Source: Mesotaenium endlicherianum
Lineage: Eukaryota > Streptophyta > Zygnematophyceae > Zygnematales > Mesotaeniaceae
DNA length: 64,000 nucleotides
Direction of reading: 5' to 3'
NCBI GenBank assembly: GCA_009602735.1
Contig: WELA01007625.1
Span: 21,340 to 85,339, forward strand
Numbering within the stretch: the stretch's first letter is position 1; every line of letters starts with the position of its first letter. Shown here piece by piece: positions 31,874-41,930 of this stretch. Under the pieces are notes generated by a model. That model searched no databases and had not been told where the DNA came from. It saw nothing but the letters and a program-made list of their open reading frames with translations. Made by a program: the position numbers and the translations under genes.

Positions 31874-33052
31874 GTGGTGGTGAGGAATTCAACTTAGAGG
31901 ATCAGCAACATTGTTGCGGCCTGGGCGATACGCCCACTCAAAGTGGAATCGTTGCAAGAACTCAGACCATCTCGTCTGTCTCCTCGATAGCGTTGGCTGA
32001 ATTTGAAAGAAAGTATTTGGGCAGTGGTCCGTAACCACTGTCAAACCTTTGCAGCCTTCCAAATAACATCGCCAAGTTTTCAAAGCGTATATGACTGCCT
32101 AGAGCTCCTGCTCTGTCGTTGAGTAATTTTGTTCGGCAGGTGTCAGCTTTCGACTCTCAAAACTGATAGGCTGGCCTGCCTGCAGCAGTACAGCCCCTAT
32201 TCCAACACCAGACGCATCGGCGATGACCTCGTAAGGCAAGTCGGGATCGGCTAATGAAAGAAGGGGGGCATTCGTGAGTGCATACTTAATGCGCTCAAAC
32301 GCATGTTGCGTATTCTCATCCCAAATGAACGTCTTATCTTTCCTTGTCAGAGCAGTGAGTGGCGCGGCCATCACTGAATAACCTTGCATAAACTTACGAA
32401 AGTAGTTAGCAAACCCGAGGAATGAACGTACAGTATGTATATCGGTCGGGACAGGCCAGTCAGCGACACACGCTATCTTGGCTAGGTCACGGCGCACCCC
32501 TTTCGAACCCACTATATGTCCCAGGTACAACAATTCATCCTTTAGGAAGGAACATTTCTTGAGCTTAGCGTACAGCTGCTGCTCACGAAGGATTTGCAAC
32601 ACCAACTCGAGGTGCTTATAATGCTCGTCCCTGTTCTTTGAGTAGACGAGGATATCGTCGAGGTAAACCTGGACAAATTTCCCCAAGTAAGGTCTAAACA
32701 AATCGTTCATGGTACTTTGGAATGTCGCTGGTGCATTGGTAAGTCCAAAACTTAGGTCTTTGTATTGGAACTGCCCAATAGGCGTTCGAAACGATGTTTT
32801 GGGGACATCCTCTGGTGGGATTTCAATTTGATGATAGCCTTGGGCTAAATCAAGCGAGGAGAACACGCATGCCCCCTGCAGCAAATCAAACAAATCATCA
32901 ATGCGAGGCAACGAATAGCGTTTCTTGACCGTTATGTTGTTCAGCGCACGATAATCAATGCACATTCTAAGCGTCCCATCTTTCTTTTGGACAAAGAGGA
33001 TGGGGGCCCCGAATGGAGAAGAGCTCGGCTCAATCCAGCCTTTCTCCAGCAA
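31874..33052 (-). pseudogene. RT and RNase H of A3
   Basis: The frame from 33,052 to 32,099 (317 aa) begins MLEKGWIEPSSSPFGAPILF. It contains FSSLDLAQGYHQIEIPPED, FGLTNAPATFQSTMNDLF and VQVYLDDILVYSKN (YLDD active site), then RNase H DLPYEVIADASGVGIGAVLL to STTEQEL. A TAG stop at 32,098 ends it. RNase H resumes at 32,083-31,889 (VTDHCPNTFFQIQ, the second Asp, and FEWAYRPGRNNVADPLS). RT appears intact, so loss of function lies in RNase H, gag and integrase. Confidence 0.92.
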
Positions 33053-33061
33053 GTCGCTAAT

Positions 33062-33820
33062 TTAATCTTTCATCTCGGTCATTTCCAACGGGCTTAGGCG
33101 ATAAATCGGTCGCCAAGTCGGTTGAGAATCGGGAACGAGAGGGATGGTATGTCCAATACCCCTATCAGGCGGAAGCCCGGCTGGTATTTCAGTTGGAAAC
33201 ACTGACTTATACTTTTGCAAAAGAGCAAAAAGGTCGGCTGTGAGTGTTTCTTCATGACCAGTAATGTCCAACATCGGTTCTTGCGTAAAGAGCGTAGTTG
33301 AAGTTGCTGGGGAATCGGGTCTCAGTAATCCAAAGAAAACATTTTGACCGTGCTTTGCCAAACGTCGCGCTTGCTTTATGGACAATAGAAGAGTCTTCGA
33401 AGGACTTTCCAAGGCCATATCGGGCTTAAGGGACTGAAGAGAAATCTTCCTGGTCCCCTTGCATACAATGCATGTCTTTTGACTGAAGTCAAGCAATGCA
33501 CTTGTTTGCGTAAGTCAATCATTACCCAAAATTGCGTCGATTCCATGCGGCAATTCAGTTACGTAGAATTGTACACGCCCATGGACGGACTGCACGCTGA
33601 GCGGTAATTTAAGCATTCCAGTAATGCAAGCTAACGAGCCATCGCCAAGGCGAAGAGTCTCGTCCTTGAGTATTGGAAACAACTTCATCCCTTGTGCAAA
33701 ACGTGCACTAATGAAGCTTACTGACGCGCCTGAATCAATGACTGGAAAGCATGATTTACCTGAAACTTTCGTTTCAAATGTCATACTTAATCCCAAAGAA
33801 GCATTATGCATCACCAGCAA
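33062..33820 (-). pseudogene. Aspartic protease and protease-RT connector, A3
   Basis: Frame 33,515-33,820 (101 aa) has CFPVIDSGASVSFISARF, a complete Asp-Ser-Gly-Ala active site, and LRLGDGSLACITGMLKL. A stop after GIDAILGND precedes frame 33,062-33,496 (144 aa), which holds the rest: LDFSQKTCIVCKG and the connector GIGHTIPLVPDSQPTWRPIY. It would cleave the Gag-Pol polyprotein. Confidence 0.88.
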
Positions 33821-34127
33821 CGTCCTCGCCTTGAGAGGAATGTGGGAAATATGGNAAAATATGAAGGTCCTTTACCAAAATCCCATTTTGCATTGCTGTC
33901 CTTGCGCAAAACCGAGTAATCGGGTCAAAGTACGCGCGAATATGTATGAATGCAGCAATATATATTGGTGCAAGACATTTGTGCATTTTCCGTAAGCGAG
34001 ATAAGTATTCGTAACACTTGGCAAGGTTAGGATCATGCGGCTGAAAGTGCAAGAACATGGTATCATGGATGCACTCGAGTTCCAAGAACTCAACAAAGCT
34101 CAACACTGGCATACAAATATATTCGTT

Positions 34128-34690
34128 TCAAAGTATATTCATATCGGGTATGCCTGAGTGAACAAGGATTCTTGGGGCTTGCGCGCAAACTCCTAGAATT
34201 TCATCAGAATGGGGGCCGCCTTGAAACTTTTCAGGCGGCGATGGTTTGTACGAAGGCGTTGGTGCCGCGGCCTGCCCAAGGATGATGGGCGGGATTGGCG
34301 TGTTGGCGTTGTCGCCTGCGGTCCCTGATGGGCCCGGCATCCCTGGGCAGCCTGTAAAAAAGGACCAATCGAAGGGTGAGTGTCCATGGCAGCAACAAAG
34401 CGAGTGACAAGGTCGGCCAACTCAGTATGAGTGGCTTCAGCGAGGTTAACACGGTCTTCTGTACGACCAATGACGTCGGACAAAGTACTAAGTGCCAGTG
34501 TCATGGTTTGACTGTCAGTCGTCAAGGCCGTGAAGCGTTGTAAAATGGTTTGTTGGAAAGTGCGTGGCGAGATTGGCTCGGCGGGCAATCCTCCAGCATC
34601 GCTGCTGGTGACGACAGGAGTGGGAAGAGCAGCTGCAGCGGCGGCGGCAGCAGCGGCAGCAGTCGCAGCGGCACCATTGTCGCCCTCCAT
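34128..34690 (-). pseudogene. Gag of A3, zinc knuckle deleted
   Basis: The start MEGDNGAAATAAAA (34,690) lies downstream of the primer site. The first half (165 aa) has a helical stretch TLALSTLSDVIGRTEDRVNL and then shifts frame near 34,340. The second frame, 34,128-34,340, ends PHSDEILGVCAQAPRILVH. In A2 more than 100 residues, including the CCHC knuckle, stand between the matching flanks, so an internal deletion removed it here. Confidence 0.8.
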
Positions 34691-34863
34691 ATGGAAGCCG
34701 AGATAGCGCCAAAAGAGAGAGAAAAATTTTCCCCTCGAAACACGATAAGCGACCGGGGGGTCAGGGCAGTACTGGGATGGGTGACCTTCCCAACACTAAA
34801 AATTGCCCCAAATATATTCCAGCCACTAAAAAAATAAAATTTTCCTTGGAGAAGCCGAGATCG

Positions 34864-34875
34864 GCTCCGATACCA
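34864..34875 (-). other. Primer-binding site of A3
   Basis: Minus strand TGGTATCGGAGC, 3 bases inside the 5' LTR. It differs at one base from TGGTATCAGAGC, complementary to the 3' end of initiator tRNA-Met used by many plant LTR elements. Confidence 0.85.
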
Positions 34876-34878
34876 ATG

Positions 34879-35818
34879 TGACGTTTCTGCTTTTCGAGAG
34901 GATCTTTCCTCGGCATTCAAGGAATATTTAATTCAAGTGGGCAGAAAATCTGTATACTTGTGGAAATTGACGAATACTCGAAAGAGCGAAAGTGAAAATT
35001 AACGTAGAATGTGTGCTTGTGAGAGTTGCACTCACAATGACTCTGCAGGTATTTATACCTGCACAACATGAGGCACTGGAGTGCTTCGAGTCACCACCTA
35101 GGGCACTGGTTCATGTTCAACGAAAACGGTCGAAGGGACGTGTCCCATTCGGCCGAATGCTCGAAACGCGCAGTTGGCCGTTTGGAGACTTTTCGACGGT
35201 TTCCGAAAAACCGTTTCGCGCCAAACGGGCGTTTTCGCGTTCTCGCGACTTTCCGAAAAAGTCGCGATTGATCGCGGAGTCGCGTACACATGCTTTCGTC
35301 ATGAACCGGTAGTTTAAAAAGCTACTTTGGCCAATCGGTTAGGTGTGAACGTTTCAAACGAAAGTCGCGGGTTCGAATCCGCTCGGATGCAAAGCGACTT
35401 TGCATATTTCGTTTCGTTTGACTTTACGACTGTTTGTTCGTATTAATGATACGACAGTTTCTTCGTATTACGACTAGTCGTAATCCGAAACCTGTGATTG
35501 TCCATTATTCGTAATAATGACAATCAAAATAACTTAATCAAACAATGATTAATTAAATTATCATCTCATAATTGTTCAAAGTAAGTTAATGAATAATTAT
35601 GTCGTACTTTTGCGAAGTAGTCGAATTACGTTACGACGCTTTTTGCAATAGTATCTCGGTCATTTTGCCAATCGACCGGGAACTAATCGGCACACGTGTG
35701 TGGCGAATAATTCAATGTGATGCAATCATTTATCACATAACTTATGATAATTAGTATAATGTATTTTAGGTAATTGGGAAAACGTCCCAAATACGCCTAA
35801 AAAGCTCAAATCGTTACA
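34879..35818 (-). mobile_element. 5' LTR of A3 (940 bp)
   Basis: Plus reading TGACGTTTCTGC to ATCGTTACA. It contains the hairpin CGCGACTTTCCGAAAAAGTC near 35,246 and a tRNA-like block with A-box-like TGGCCAATCGG (35,328-35,338) and exact B box GGTTCGAATCC (35,370-35,380). Confidence 0.94.
35328..35386 (-). other. tRNA-like A/B-box module inside the family-A LTR
   Basis: TGGCCAATCGG fits the pol III A-box pattern with one mismatch. GGTTAGG resembles a D-loop. GGTTCGAATCC matches the B-box consensus exactly, 31 bp further on, a tRNA-like spacing. These boxes read on the plus strand, antisense to the element. Copies occur at 11,483-11,536, 18,390-18,443, 29,508-29,561 and, decayed, near 9,540-9,593. 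No complete cloverleaf was found, so it is tRNA-derived or tRNA-like, not a tRNA gene. Confidence 0.6.
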
Positions 35819-36130
35819 ATAGGGAAGAGAACGTCCTGGCTAAGGAGCACGTCAAAGGTCTCAGAGCCTATGACCAACGCGTGCGGGTGGATGGTCGTGT
35901 CTCATCTGGGGTGCCGGGCCGAAAGGTGAAGCAAATGGCCAGCCGCGTGCGCCTGGTGACGGTCTATGAAGTGCCAATCGCTGTGTTGATCCGCGTTGGC
36001 AAATCCTCCAGGTCGGCTGACAAGAGGCCTAGCTGACAAAAGTAGCGAAGGCTGATGAGGACTGGCTGTGCGCCGGTGTCAAACATGATGCGCTGCGGGG
36101 CCTGCGTATTGACCAGCACAATCTCCTGCA
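35819..36130 (-). pseudogene. Aspartic protease of the DNMT element (N-terminal part)
   Basis: Minus reading gives EIVLVNTQAPQRIMFDTGAQ then PVLISLRYFCQLGLL. FDTGA is the retroviral-type protease active site. A stop follows IGTS, and after a frame change the sequence reads LVIGSETFDVLLSQDVLFP up to the A3 insertion point. Its end is on the other side of A3, at 29,059. Confidence 0.85.
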
Positions 36131-38213
36131 AATTATAAAAAATGCAACGTTAGGCGTGCTGATCATTCTGCGCTCATGTGCAGGTTGCGCGGGTGCGGAG
36201 AGCACCGCAGCTGCCACGTCTGACGCTGGCCTGCCGTCGAAGGTGCGCTGGCTGGCCGCGCGCAACTGAAGCAGTAGCTGGGTTGCTTGCCGCGTGGTCT
36301 CCATCGACACGCCAAGCTCCGCAAAGGAGACGGCTGGCATCCGGTGCAGCGCCAGCGAGATGACTTCGGCGCTGAGCTGCACCGTAGTCATCGGCGAGGC
36401 AAGTGCACGAGGTGCGAGCGCAGGTGGCTCTGCTGGCGTCTCCAGCATGCGAAAGGAGCGGGGAAGGCGCGGCGTCTCCTCTGTGCGGCATCCCTGGTCT
36501 GGTCCTTTGCGCTTCTGCGCCATTGCCGGTCGCCCCGCTGCCGCCACGAGTGTGCGCTCGCGTCCTGCGATGCCCGCTGCCGTGCGGCTGCCCAACGGCC
36601 GTGTGCGGGCGCAGCAGGCCAGAACGGCGTCCCGAGCTACTGCGAGAGCCGGTGCAACCGCCGGAGTCGGAGTGGCAGCTGGTGGAGACTCTGCTGGAGC
36701 TGGCACAGCTGCAAGTGCTAGCGCAGCCGCTGGCACAGGTGCCTCACCGGCTGGCGTAGCCGCTGGTGCCGGTGCCGATGCACCAGGCGCTGGCGCTGAG
36801 AGAGGTGCTGGCGCTGGCACGCTCGGTGTTGGCGCGCTGGGCGCTGGCGCGCTGGGCGCTGAGGTGCTCAGCGCTGGCGCTGAGAGAGGAGCTGGCGCTG
36901 GCACGCTTTGTGCTGGCGCTAGCCGGCTAGGTGCTGGCGGGATGGGCGCTGGCTATGAGCGAGGCGCTGGCGCTAGCGGGCTAGACAATGGCGAGCCCGG
37001 CGCTGGCGCTGGTGGGCTGGGCGCTGGCGAGCTCAACGCTGGCGCTGGCGGGCTGGGCGCTGGCAAGCCCACCGCTGGCAATGAGCGAGGCGCTGGCGCT
37101 GGCGGACTGGGCGCGGGCTCAGCTGCTGGCTGGTTGACAAGGCGCGCCTTGGGGTCGCCCCGAGCTTGTTAGGTTGCGCCATTTGACTGGTGTTGGTGTC
37201 AGTCTTGGCTGCCTTGAGCAAGGTTTGTGGCGCCCTCCAAATGGCGCAAGGCTTGCCGGGACCCTCGCCGCGCTTATTGCGCAAGCCTGAGGGTTTTGTG
37301 CGCAACCAGGGTTTAAGCCCTGGCTGTGCGCAGCCGTGTGCGTGCCGTCGATGCTCCGAACGGCGATCCGGCCGCACAGCGCAATTGGGGATGCCCTCCC
37401 CTGACTGAGGATGGCAATCACGGCCGCCAGATCTGCGCTGGCTGGGCCGGGTTGCGGGCGCGTGCCAAGTGGCAGCACATGTGTGCAGCTGCTGTACGCA
37501 GCTGCAGCGTGGCTGCCGTGAGGTGGTCGCGTGGCTGGCTGCAGAGCGAGCCTCGCAATAAGGTGCGCGGCGTGAGCGGGCGCGTGCAAGCATGTGCACA
37601 TGTGCAGATGCCGTCGGGCAAAGTCTTGCCAACCGCGCACGCGACAGGTGGCGGCACCTGCTGGAACCTGCTGCTTGCAGCAGCCAGTAAGGGGCGGACA
37701 TCGGGAGGTTGTCGGTCGGTGCGCAGATCTGCGCATGGGCTGGTGACATGTACAACGAGGGACGCTGCAGTCGTAGTTGGCTGGCAGGCGTGCCCGGTCG
37801 CGCCAGCTATCGCTGCGCAGGCTGCAGACAGCCTTGCTGGCGTCAGCAAGACGGAGCAGGCCAGAGGAGCTGCGGGAGCCTGCGCTGTCTGCGCTGGCGT
37901 GGGCACCTGCCCGTCGGAGGGCGCGTCTGCGGCGAGGGGTGGCGAGACTGCGCGGACCTGCGGCCTACCATCTGGCAGCCTGTTAGGACGGACGTCGTTG
38001 CTGTTGACAGTTGTCATTGCGACGTGCGCAGAGCTAGCGGGAGCATCTGCGCAGACGTTTGCAACGCTGGCCGCAAGAGCTCCTTTGAAGGGCGTGCGTT
38101 TGCGGAGCTGCAGCGTCGCTGTGGCGCCAGGTGACAACCTCTGGGGCTGCCTCGTGTCGGCGCTGCAAATATGCGCAGGGGCTGCGCGGACGCCAGTTGT
38201 TGGAGCTAGAGCG
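36131..38213 (-). pseudogene. Ala/Pro-rich gag-protease linker with minisatellite
   Basis: Minus frame 36,029-36,904 is made of PAPAPLSAPA-like repeats, encoded by tandem GCTGGCGCTGG/GGCGCTGGCGAGC units at about 36,650-37,130. A lower-complexity part follows, with MTTVQLSAEVISLALHRMPA leading into the protease. The frames at 37,033-37,755 and 37,418-38,326 are also open but unrecognised. GC is high, so long open frames occur on both strands and most are probably accidental. It could be a flexible spacer of the polyprotein. Confidence 0.5.
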
Positions 38214-38895
38214 TCAGGCGGCGGGACGCGTGCAAAGAGGGCTCCGCACGCGTCGTAGCTGTCGGCGGCGACGAGGCCACGGTTTGGCAATCTCCGCGTT
38301 GGCCTCCACAAGGGCGTCGTTGACATCGTCGGAGCTGCAATAGTCGGCTCCAGGGGTCAACGCGTCGTCCATTGTGGCCGTGGCTGCCGTCATCAAGGGG
38401 CGTCCACCCGTGCGAGGGTTACGCATGCTTCGCTGTCCTACTGTTGGCGCGGGGCCGTTGCGAGCGCGTCCGTTCTTGACGTCACGCTTCTTTTGCAGGC
38501 ATACGATCTGTAAGTGACCAGCCTTGCCACAGTATGTACAGTTGCCGAGCTTGCCATTTTGCGTGACCAACTGGGCAATTCTGGCGAGAGTAGCCCGTCT
38601 TCCCGCAAGACCAACAAGGGTCGATCGTCGTGGCGGCCATGGAAATGCGTCCACGCGAAGCTCCGCGGACCGCGCTGCTGAGTCTGCTGGGGCAGCTGAG
38701 AGCGTTGGGGCTACTGCTGCTGCTGGGGCTGGCGAGCCGGAGCTGGGCGCATCGTGGAAGATGGCAGCACCGAGGACTCCTGGCGTACGCCCGTAGATGC
38801 GAGGCCCACACGGTCACTAATGTTGCTTTGTGCGGCAGCCAAGCTCTGCTTCTTGACTGAGAGGTGAGCGTCCTCCAGCAAGTACTTGGAGCCAA
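38214..38895 (-). pseudogene. Nucleocapsid with two zinc knuckles, DNMT element
   Basis: Frame 38,482-38,895 contains CWSCGKTGYSRQNC, a CCHC-like knuckle in which the His position reads Tyr-Ser. Frame 38,214-38,654 contains CTYCGKAGHLQIVC, a perfect C-x2-C-x4-H-x4-C knuckle. The two frames overlap, showing one frameshift. They follow gag on the same strand. Confidence 0.82.
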
Positions 38896-39415
38896 TGTGA
38901 TAGATGTGGGGGGCGATGGCCCTATTCCTCAATCGTGGCTCCACGGCACGCAAGAAGATCTCTGCTGCCTCCCGGTTGGTGACGGTGCCAACGTCTCGGC
39001 AAAGGTGCGTCAAGCGGCGATACATCATGCGGATTGTCTCGTTCTTGCGGCGGTTGAAGTGGTGCAGCTCGTACACCTTCTCTTTGATGGCGGCCTGGAA
39101 CTCCTTTTTGAGGACGTTCCAAAAGGCCTTGACCGGATCTGCGAGGGGGGTCTCCATTGGGGGTTCCCCCACAAGCTCTGTGCGTGCGTAGATCTTGTCA
39201 CCCTTCTCGCTGAAGGTTTCACGGGCCTCGTAGAGGAGATAGCGCATGAGCGTATAGAACACGTCACGCTTAGTGAGCGCGGGCGTCTTAAGCCTTGCGG
39301 TCATGAACTCAGCCTTGAACTTTGAGATTGTGTCGTCAAGATCACAGGTTCCTGGTCTGCTGCTGAAGCAGAAGAGGGAAGACTTAACAGCCGTGACCTC
39401 TTGGTCACCTGCCAT
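38711..39415 (-). CDS. Gag capsid-like protein of the DNMT element
   Basis: An open frame of 234 aa from ATG at 39,415. It contains a retrotransposon-gag type core: FWNVLKKEFQAAIKEKVYEL, FNRRKNETIRMMYRRLTHLC and IFLRAVEPRLRN, ending in a Gln-rich tail. Gag forms the particle that packages element RNA. The frame runs on into the nucleocapsid region after a frameshift. No LTR or primer site could be proven upstream, although TGGTATCC occurs 5 bp before the ATG. Confidence 0.78.
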   Translation of the reverse strand: MAGDQEVTAVKSSLFCFSSRPGTCDLDDTISKFKAEFMTARLKTPALTKRDVFYTLMRYLLYEARETFSEKGDKIYARTELVGEPPMETPLADPVKAFWNVLKKEFQAAIKEKVYELHHFNRRKNETIRMMYRRLTHLCRDVGTVTNREAAEIFLRAVEPRLRNRAIAPHIYHIGSKYLLEDAHLSVKKQSLAAAQSNISDRVGLASTGVRQESSVLPSSTMRPAPARQPQQQQ

Positions 39416-40700
39416 GGGATACCAGGAATTGTGGTGAGCCCACTAGGCAGGAGGTACGAGTGCTGGTTGCTCCCTTTCCGAGGGTTTAGTGACAGTACTG
39501 AGATCGGAGTTTGAGTCTTCTCCACTAACCCCTTCGTAGTAAGGCTGGTAAGAAAGCTCGCTACGGGTAGGCATACGCCGAAGATTCTAAATACTTGCAG
39601 GCAAAGAGGGATCTTTTTAGAAGTAAGTAGTGTGTACTCTCCAGAGTGAGCACCTCAAGATTGTAATCTGGTAGGAAAACAACTAATGAAGTTTGGCCCA
39701 AAAGATCACTGGAAGCACATCATGATCTTCAAGAGTAGTCCTACGGTAGGGTTTAAGCTGTGACTTTGCTCACCACTTGCGAAGTTCTTCAAGTGACTGG
39801 AAGCCAGGAGGGCTTGCTCTTCACAAGAGAGAGACTAAGTGGTCTTGAAAGCACAAGAGTCAAAACTCTGTGACTTACAACTGGCATAATGGGACTTTTA
39901 AAAAGATGTTCCTCTAGGGACATCTCTACTACTTATACTTCTGAAAACTCGGCGTCGTATGCGGCGGATCCAATGCATGTAGTCACTCTAGGAGGCTCTC
40001 TTATGTCCACTAATGTGTACAAGGCATGTACTAGCACTCTTATAGGCTAAGCATAACTCAAACCAATCAAAGCAAAGCACGTAGAATATGCTATGTGTCT
40101 CTCATTGGTGGAGCTTACCTTGGATAATTCTACCTAGATAGCGCCTCAAAAGTGAATCTGGAACTTGAGGAAGCTTCCTCTAGGAGTAAATGATGCAGTC
40201 ACCAAGTTATAGCCTCAATGATGCACTTATACTATGGAAATGCAAGACTCATATAGGCTAAGGGGTTCGCGGATTTGTGCGCACAAAGCTAAAGGTCCTT
40301 GGGGTCACGAATGGCCAACAATGTCACCTTTGGGTACATTGAGTCACAAGTTGGCTGTTGGGTGTGATTCCGCTAGGGGCCAAAAGGGGTACGGACTAGA
40401 TTGCGCCTATCTCGCTTGATACTTGACCAAATGACGCGAAACCGGTGCCATTCGGAAGATGCTTTGACGCGCTACACTTTGGTGACTTGGAAATCTAGAA
40501 AAGGTCAACATATGGATGCGTAAGGTCAATGCAAAGTTGGTCTTCCTAGGTTGATGGTTCACACATGTGGAGCTCGGTTTTCTACGTCAACCTCGACTCG
40601 ATAAATCATGACACCAATCAAACTTGTCATGCTATTGCTGAACAAACTTCTCCCACGTGGAATCATCAAGGTCTTTAGACGTCTTCTTCTCCTTCCATTA
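39416..40700. other. Probable 5' leader/LTR territory of the DNMT element; no gene
   Basis: No coding sequence recognised. By position, the 5' LTR should lie here, but the 3' LTR is truncated away on the other side, so no repeat pair exists to define it. The composition is more AT-rich than the element body. Confidence 0.3.
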
Positions 40701-41720
40701 GAGCCACTGATCTGCTGCGCTGCCTTTCAATCAACAAAGCACCAGTGTGCCTGATTTTCTTGGAGTCTTGCAGGTTGGCTAGTTTTTCATCCACTGCTCA
40801 ACATCTCCAAGAAGTTCAGTCAAATAAAAGTGCTTGTTCTCCTTGAATCATAGGCCTGCCGGACCCTCTACCAAAGCCACTCCATTTAGATGCATTTTAA
40901 TTCCTTCCTTGCAACAACACTTGCATAATCCTTTCATTATCCTACTAAGAATTCATTCACAAGTCAATTGTCTCTACATTTTTAGCATCATCATTTGGAT
41001 TGAGATCATCAGCATCAGCATTCTGACGAGCAACAACAGCTTCAACATTTTTTAATGCCGTCGCTACAACCATTCTTGTTTTTCTCTGCTGCATGCAAAC
41101 CGTTGCCACTGGCACATCATGAGGTACAGCATTGAAATTATGGCCAAGATCCGTTTTAAGTGTCTCTTCCTCTTCAAGTTGTCTAGCCGTGGCCAAACGT
41201 TTTCCCTCTTTAGCCGCATCCTTCTCTGCCTTAGCTAAGCATTCAACTTCTATCCCAGCAAAACTCTTTCTGGGCTTGCTAGGTTGCTACCACTGCCATT
41301 GCAACTGCTGCTTTTTTAGCCCTTTTAAATACAGCGGCGGCAGCCTCAGTCCAACTAACGTTGTTAGCCACTTTCTCTCCCTGCTCATCTTCCATTATAT
41401 CGAAATTGTTTGCTTGGGACCTCGTGCTTACTATTCAAAATACTGTGATGAGAGCTTCGACATTGCTGGAATAATTGACTTACCTATAGGAAATGAAGTA
41501 TTTAATGAAGATCTTATATCATCAAAATCTTCTATGGTATTTTTTGGTTACCTCATTAAACAACAAAAAGGACAACATGATGAGCGCAAATATACATATC
41601 AACCGTGGTTTGTGAATTGTATATTGACAATTATTTGCCACATGTACGCAATAAGACTTTCAATGTTCTCCCAACTTCCACATCCTACGTAATCGGTGAT
41701 GACAACATTTTTTGTTTTTG

Positions 41721-41802
41721 GTCAAATTGTAAGAGTTGTCAAAACTTGTGCATTCCGCATGTCCAAATAGTAAGAGTTGTCAAAACTTGTGCATTCCGCA
41801 CG
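41721..41802. repeat. 41-bp tandem duplication
   Basis: The block GTAAGAGTTGTCAAAACTTG...CATTCCGCA occurs twice in a row, starting near 41,729 and 41,770, with the spacer GTCCAAATA between. Essentially identical units suggest a recent duplication. Confidence 0.85.
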
Positions 41803-41868
41803 CACAATCAATGTATTGGTCAATTTTTACGGCACCACACGTATTTAGCACGTTATATTGCCATCTTC

Positions 41869-41930
41869 AACGTAATACACTTTTACGTATTTGTTATACG
41901 AGTAAGACAAATACGTAGACCATAATTAGG
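41869..41930. repeat. Partial copy of the 122-480 MITE
   Basis: Ends ACGTAGACCATAATTAGG and contains TTTTACGTATTTGTTATACG, like the right arm of the MITE (TTACGTATTCTCC...CCATAACTAGG). No matching left end was found. Confidence 0.5.

Larger units (their letters stand above)
29060..35818 (-). mobile_element. Chromovirus copy A3 with two 940-bp LTRs
   Basis: LTRs lie at 29,060-29,999 (3') and 34,879-35,818 (5'), the same length and differing by roughly two dozen bases by eye. Internal minus-strand order is primer site, gag, protease, RT, RNase H, integrase, chromodomain, polypurine tract. It inserted into the protease of the DNMT element, with ATAGG/ATAAG flanks (one mismatch and two extra bases at the left). 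Gag lacks its zinc knuckle, RNase H has a stop and integrase a 1-bp frameshift, so it is non-autonomous now. Confidence 0.94.
21820..39415 (-). mobile_element. DNMT3-bearing Ty3/gypsy-type retroelement (split by two insertions)
   Basis: Minus-strand domains in order: gag (39,415-38,711), two zinc knuckles, Ala/Pro-rich linker, aspartic protease (36,130-35,819), unassigned segment (29,059-26,454), DNMT3-like methyltransferase (26,453-24,955), RT, RNase H, integrase, PHD-like finger. The protease frame breaks at 35,819 and resumes at 29,059 across copy A3. A family-B solo LTR (26,820-27,541, TSD TATAA) interrupts it again. Excluding insertions about 10.1 kb remains. GC is clearly higher than in the flanks. 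No LTR pair was identified: the left end is truncated and the right LTR is uncertain. Frameshifts and stops make this copy dead. Confidence 0.85.

Noticed and set aside
36294-37172. Plus-strand 292-aa ORF rich in GAGAGG repeats as a glycine-rich protein
   Set aside because: It is the complement of the Ala/Pro minisatellite in the gag-protease linker. Both strands stay open because of the GC-rich repeat unit.
37326-38258. Long overlapping ORFs on both strands (310 and 302 aa) as genes
   Set aside because: Low-complexity, GC-rich, no domain, and opposite frames equally open. They lie inside the retroelement between nucleocapsid and protease.
41132-41692. 186-aa plus ORF as a membrane protein gene
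   Set aside because: Hydrophobic stretches exist, but the N-terminal half is low-complexity Ser/Ala, no homologue is recognised, and the region has repeats and shifting composition.
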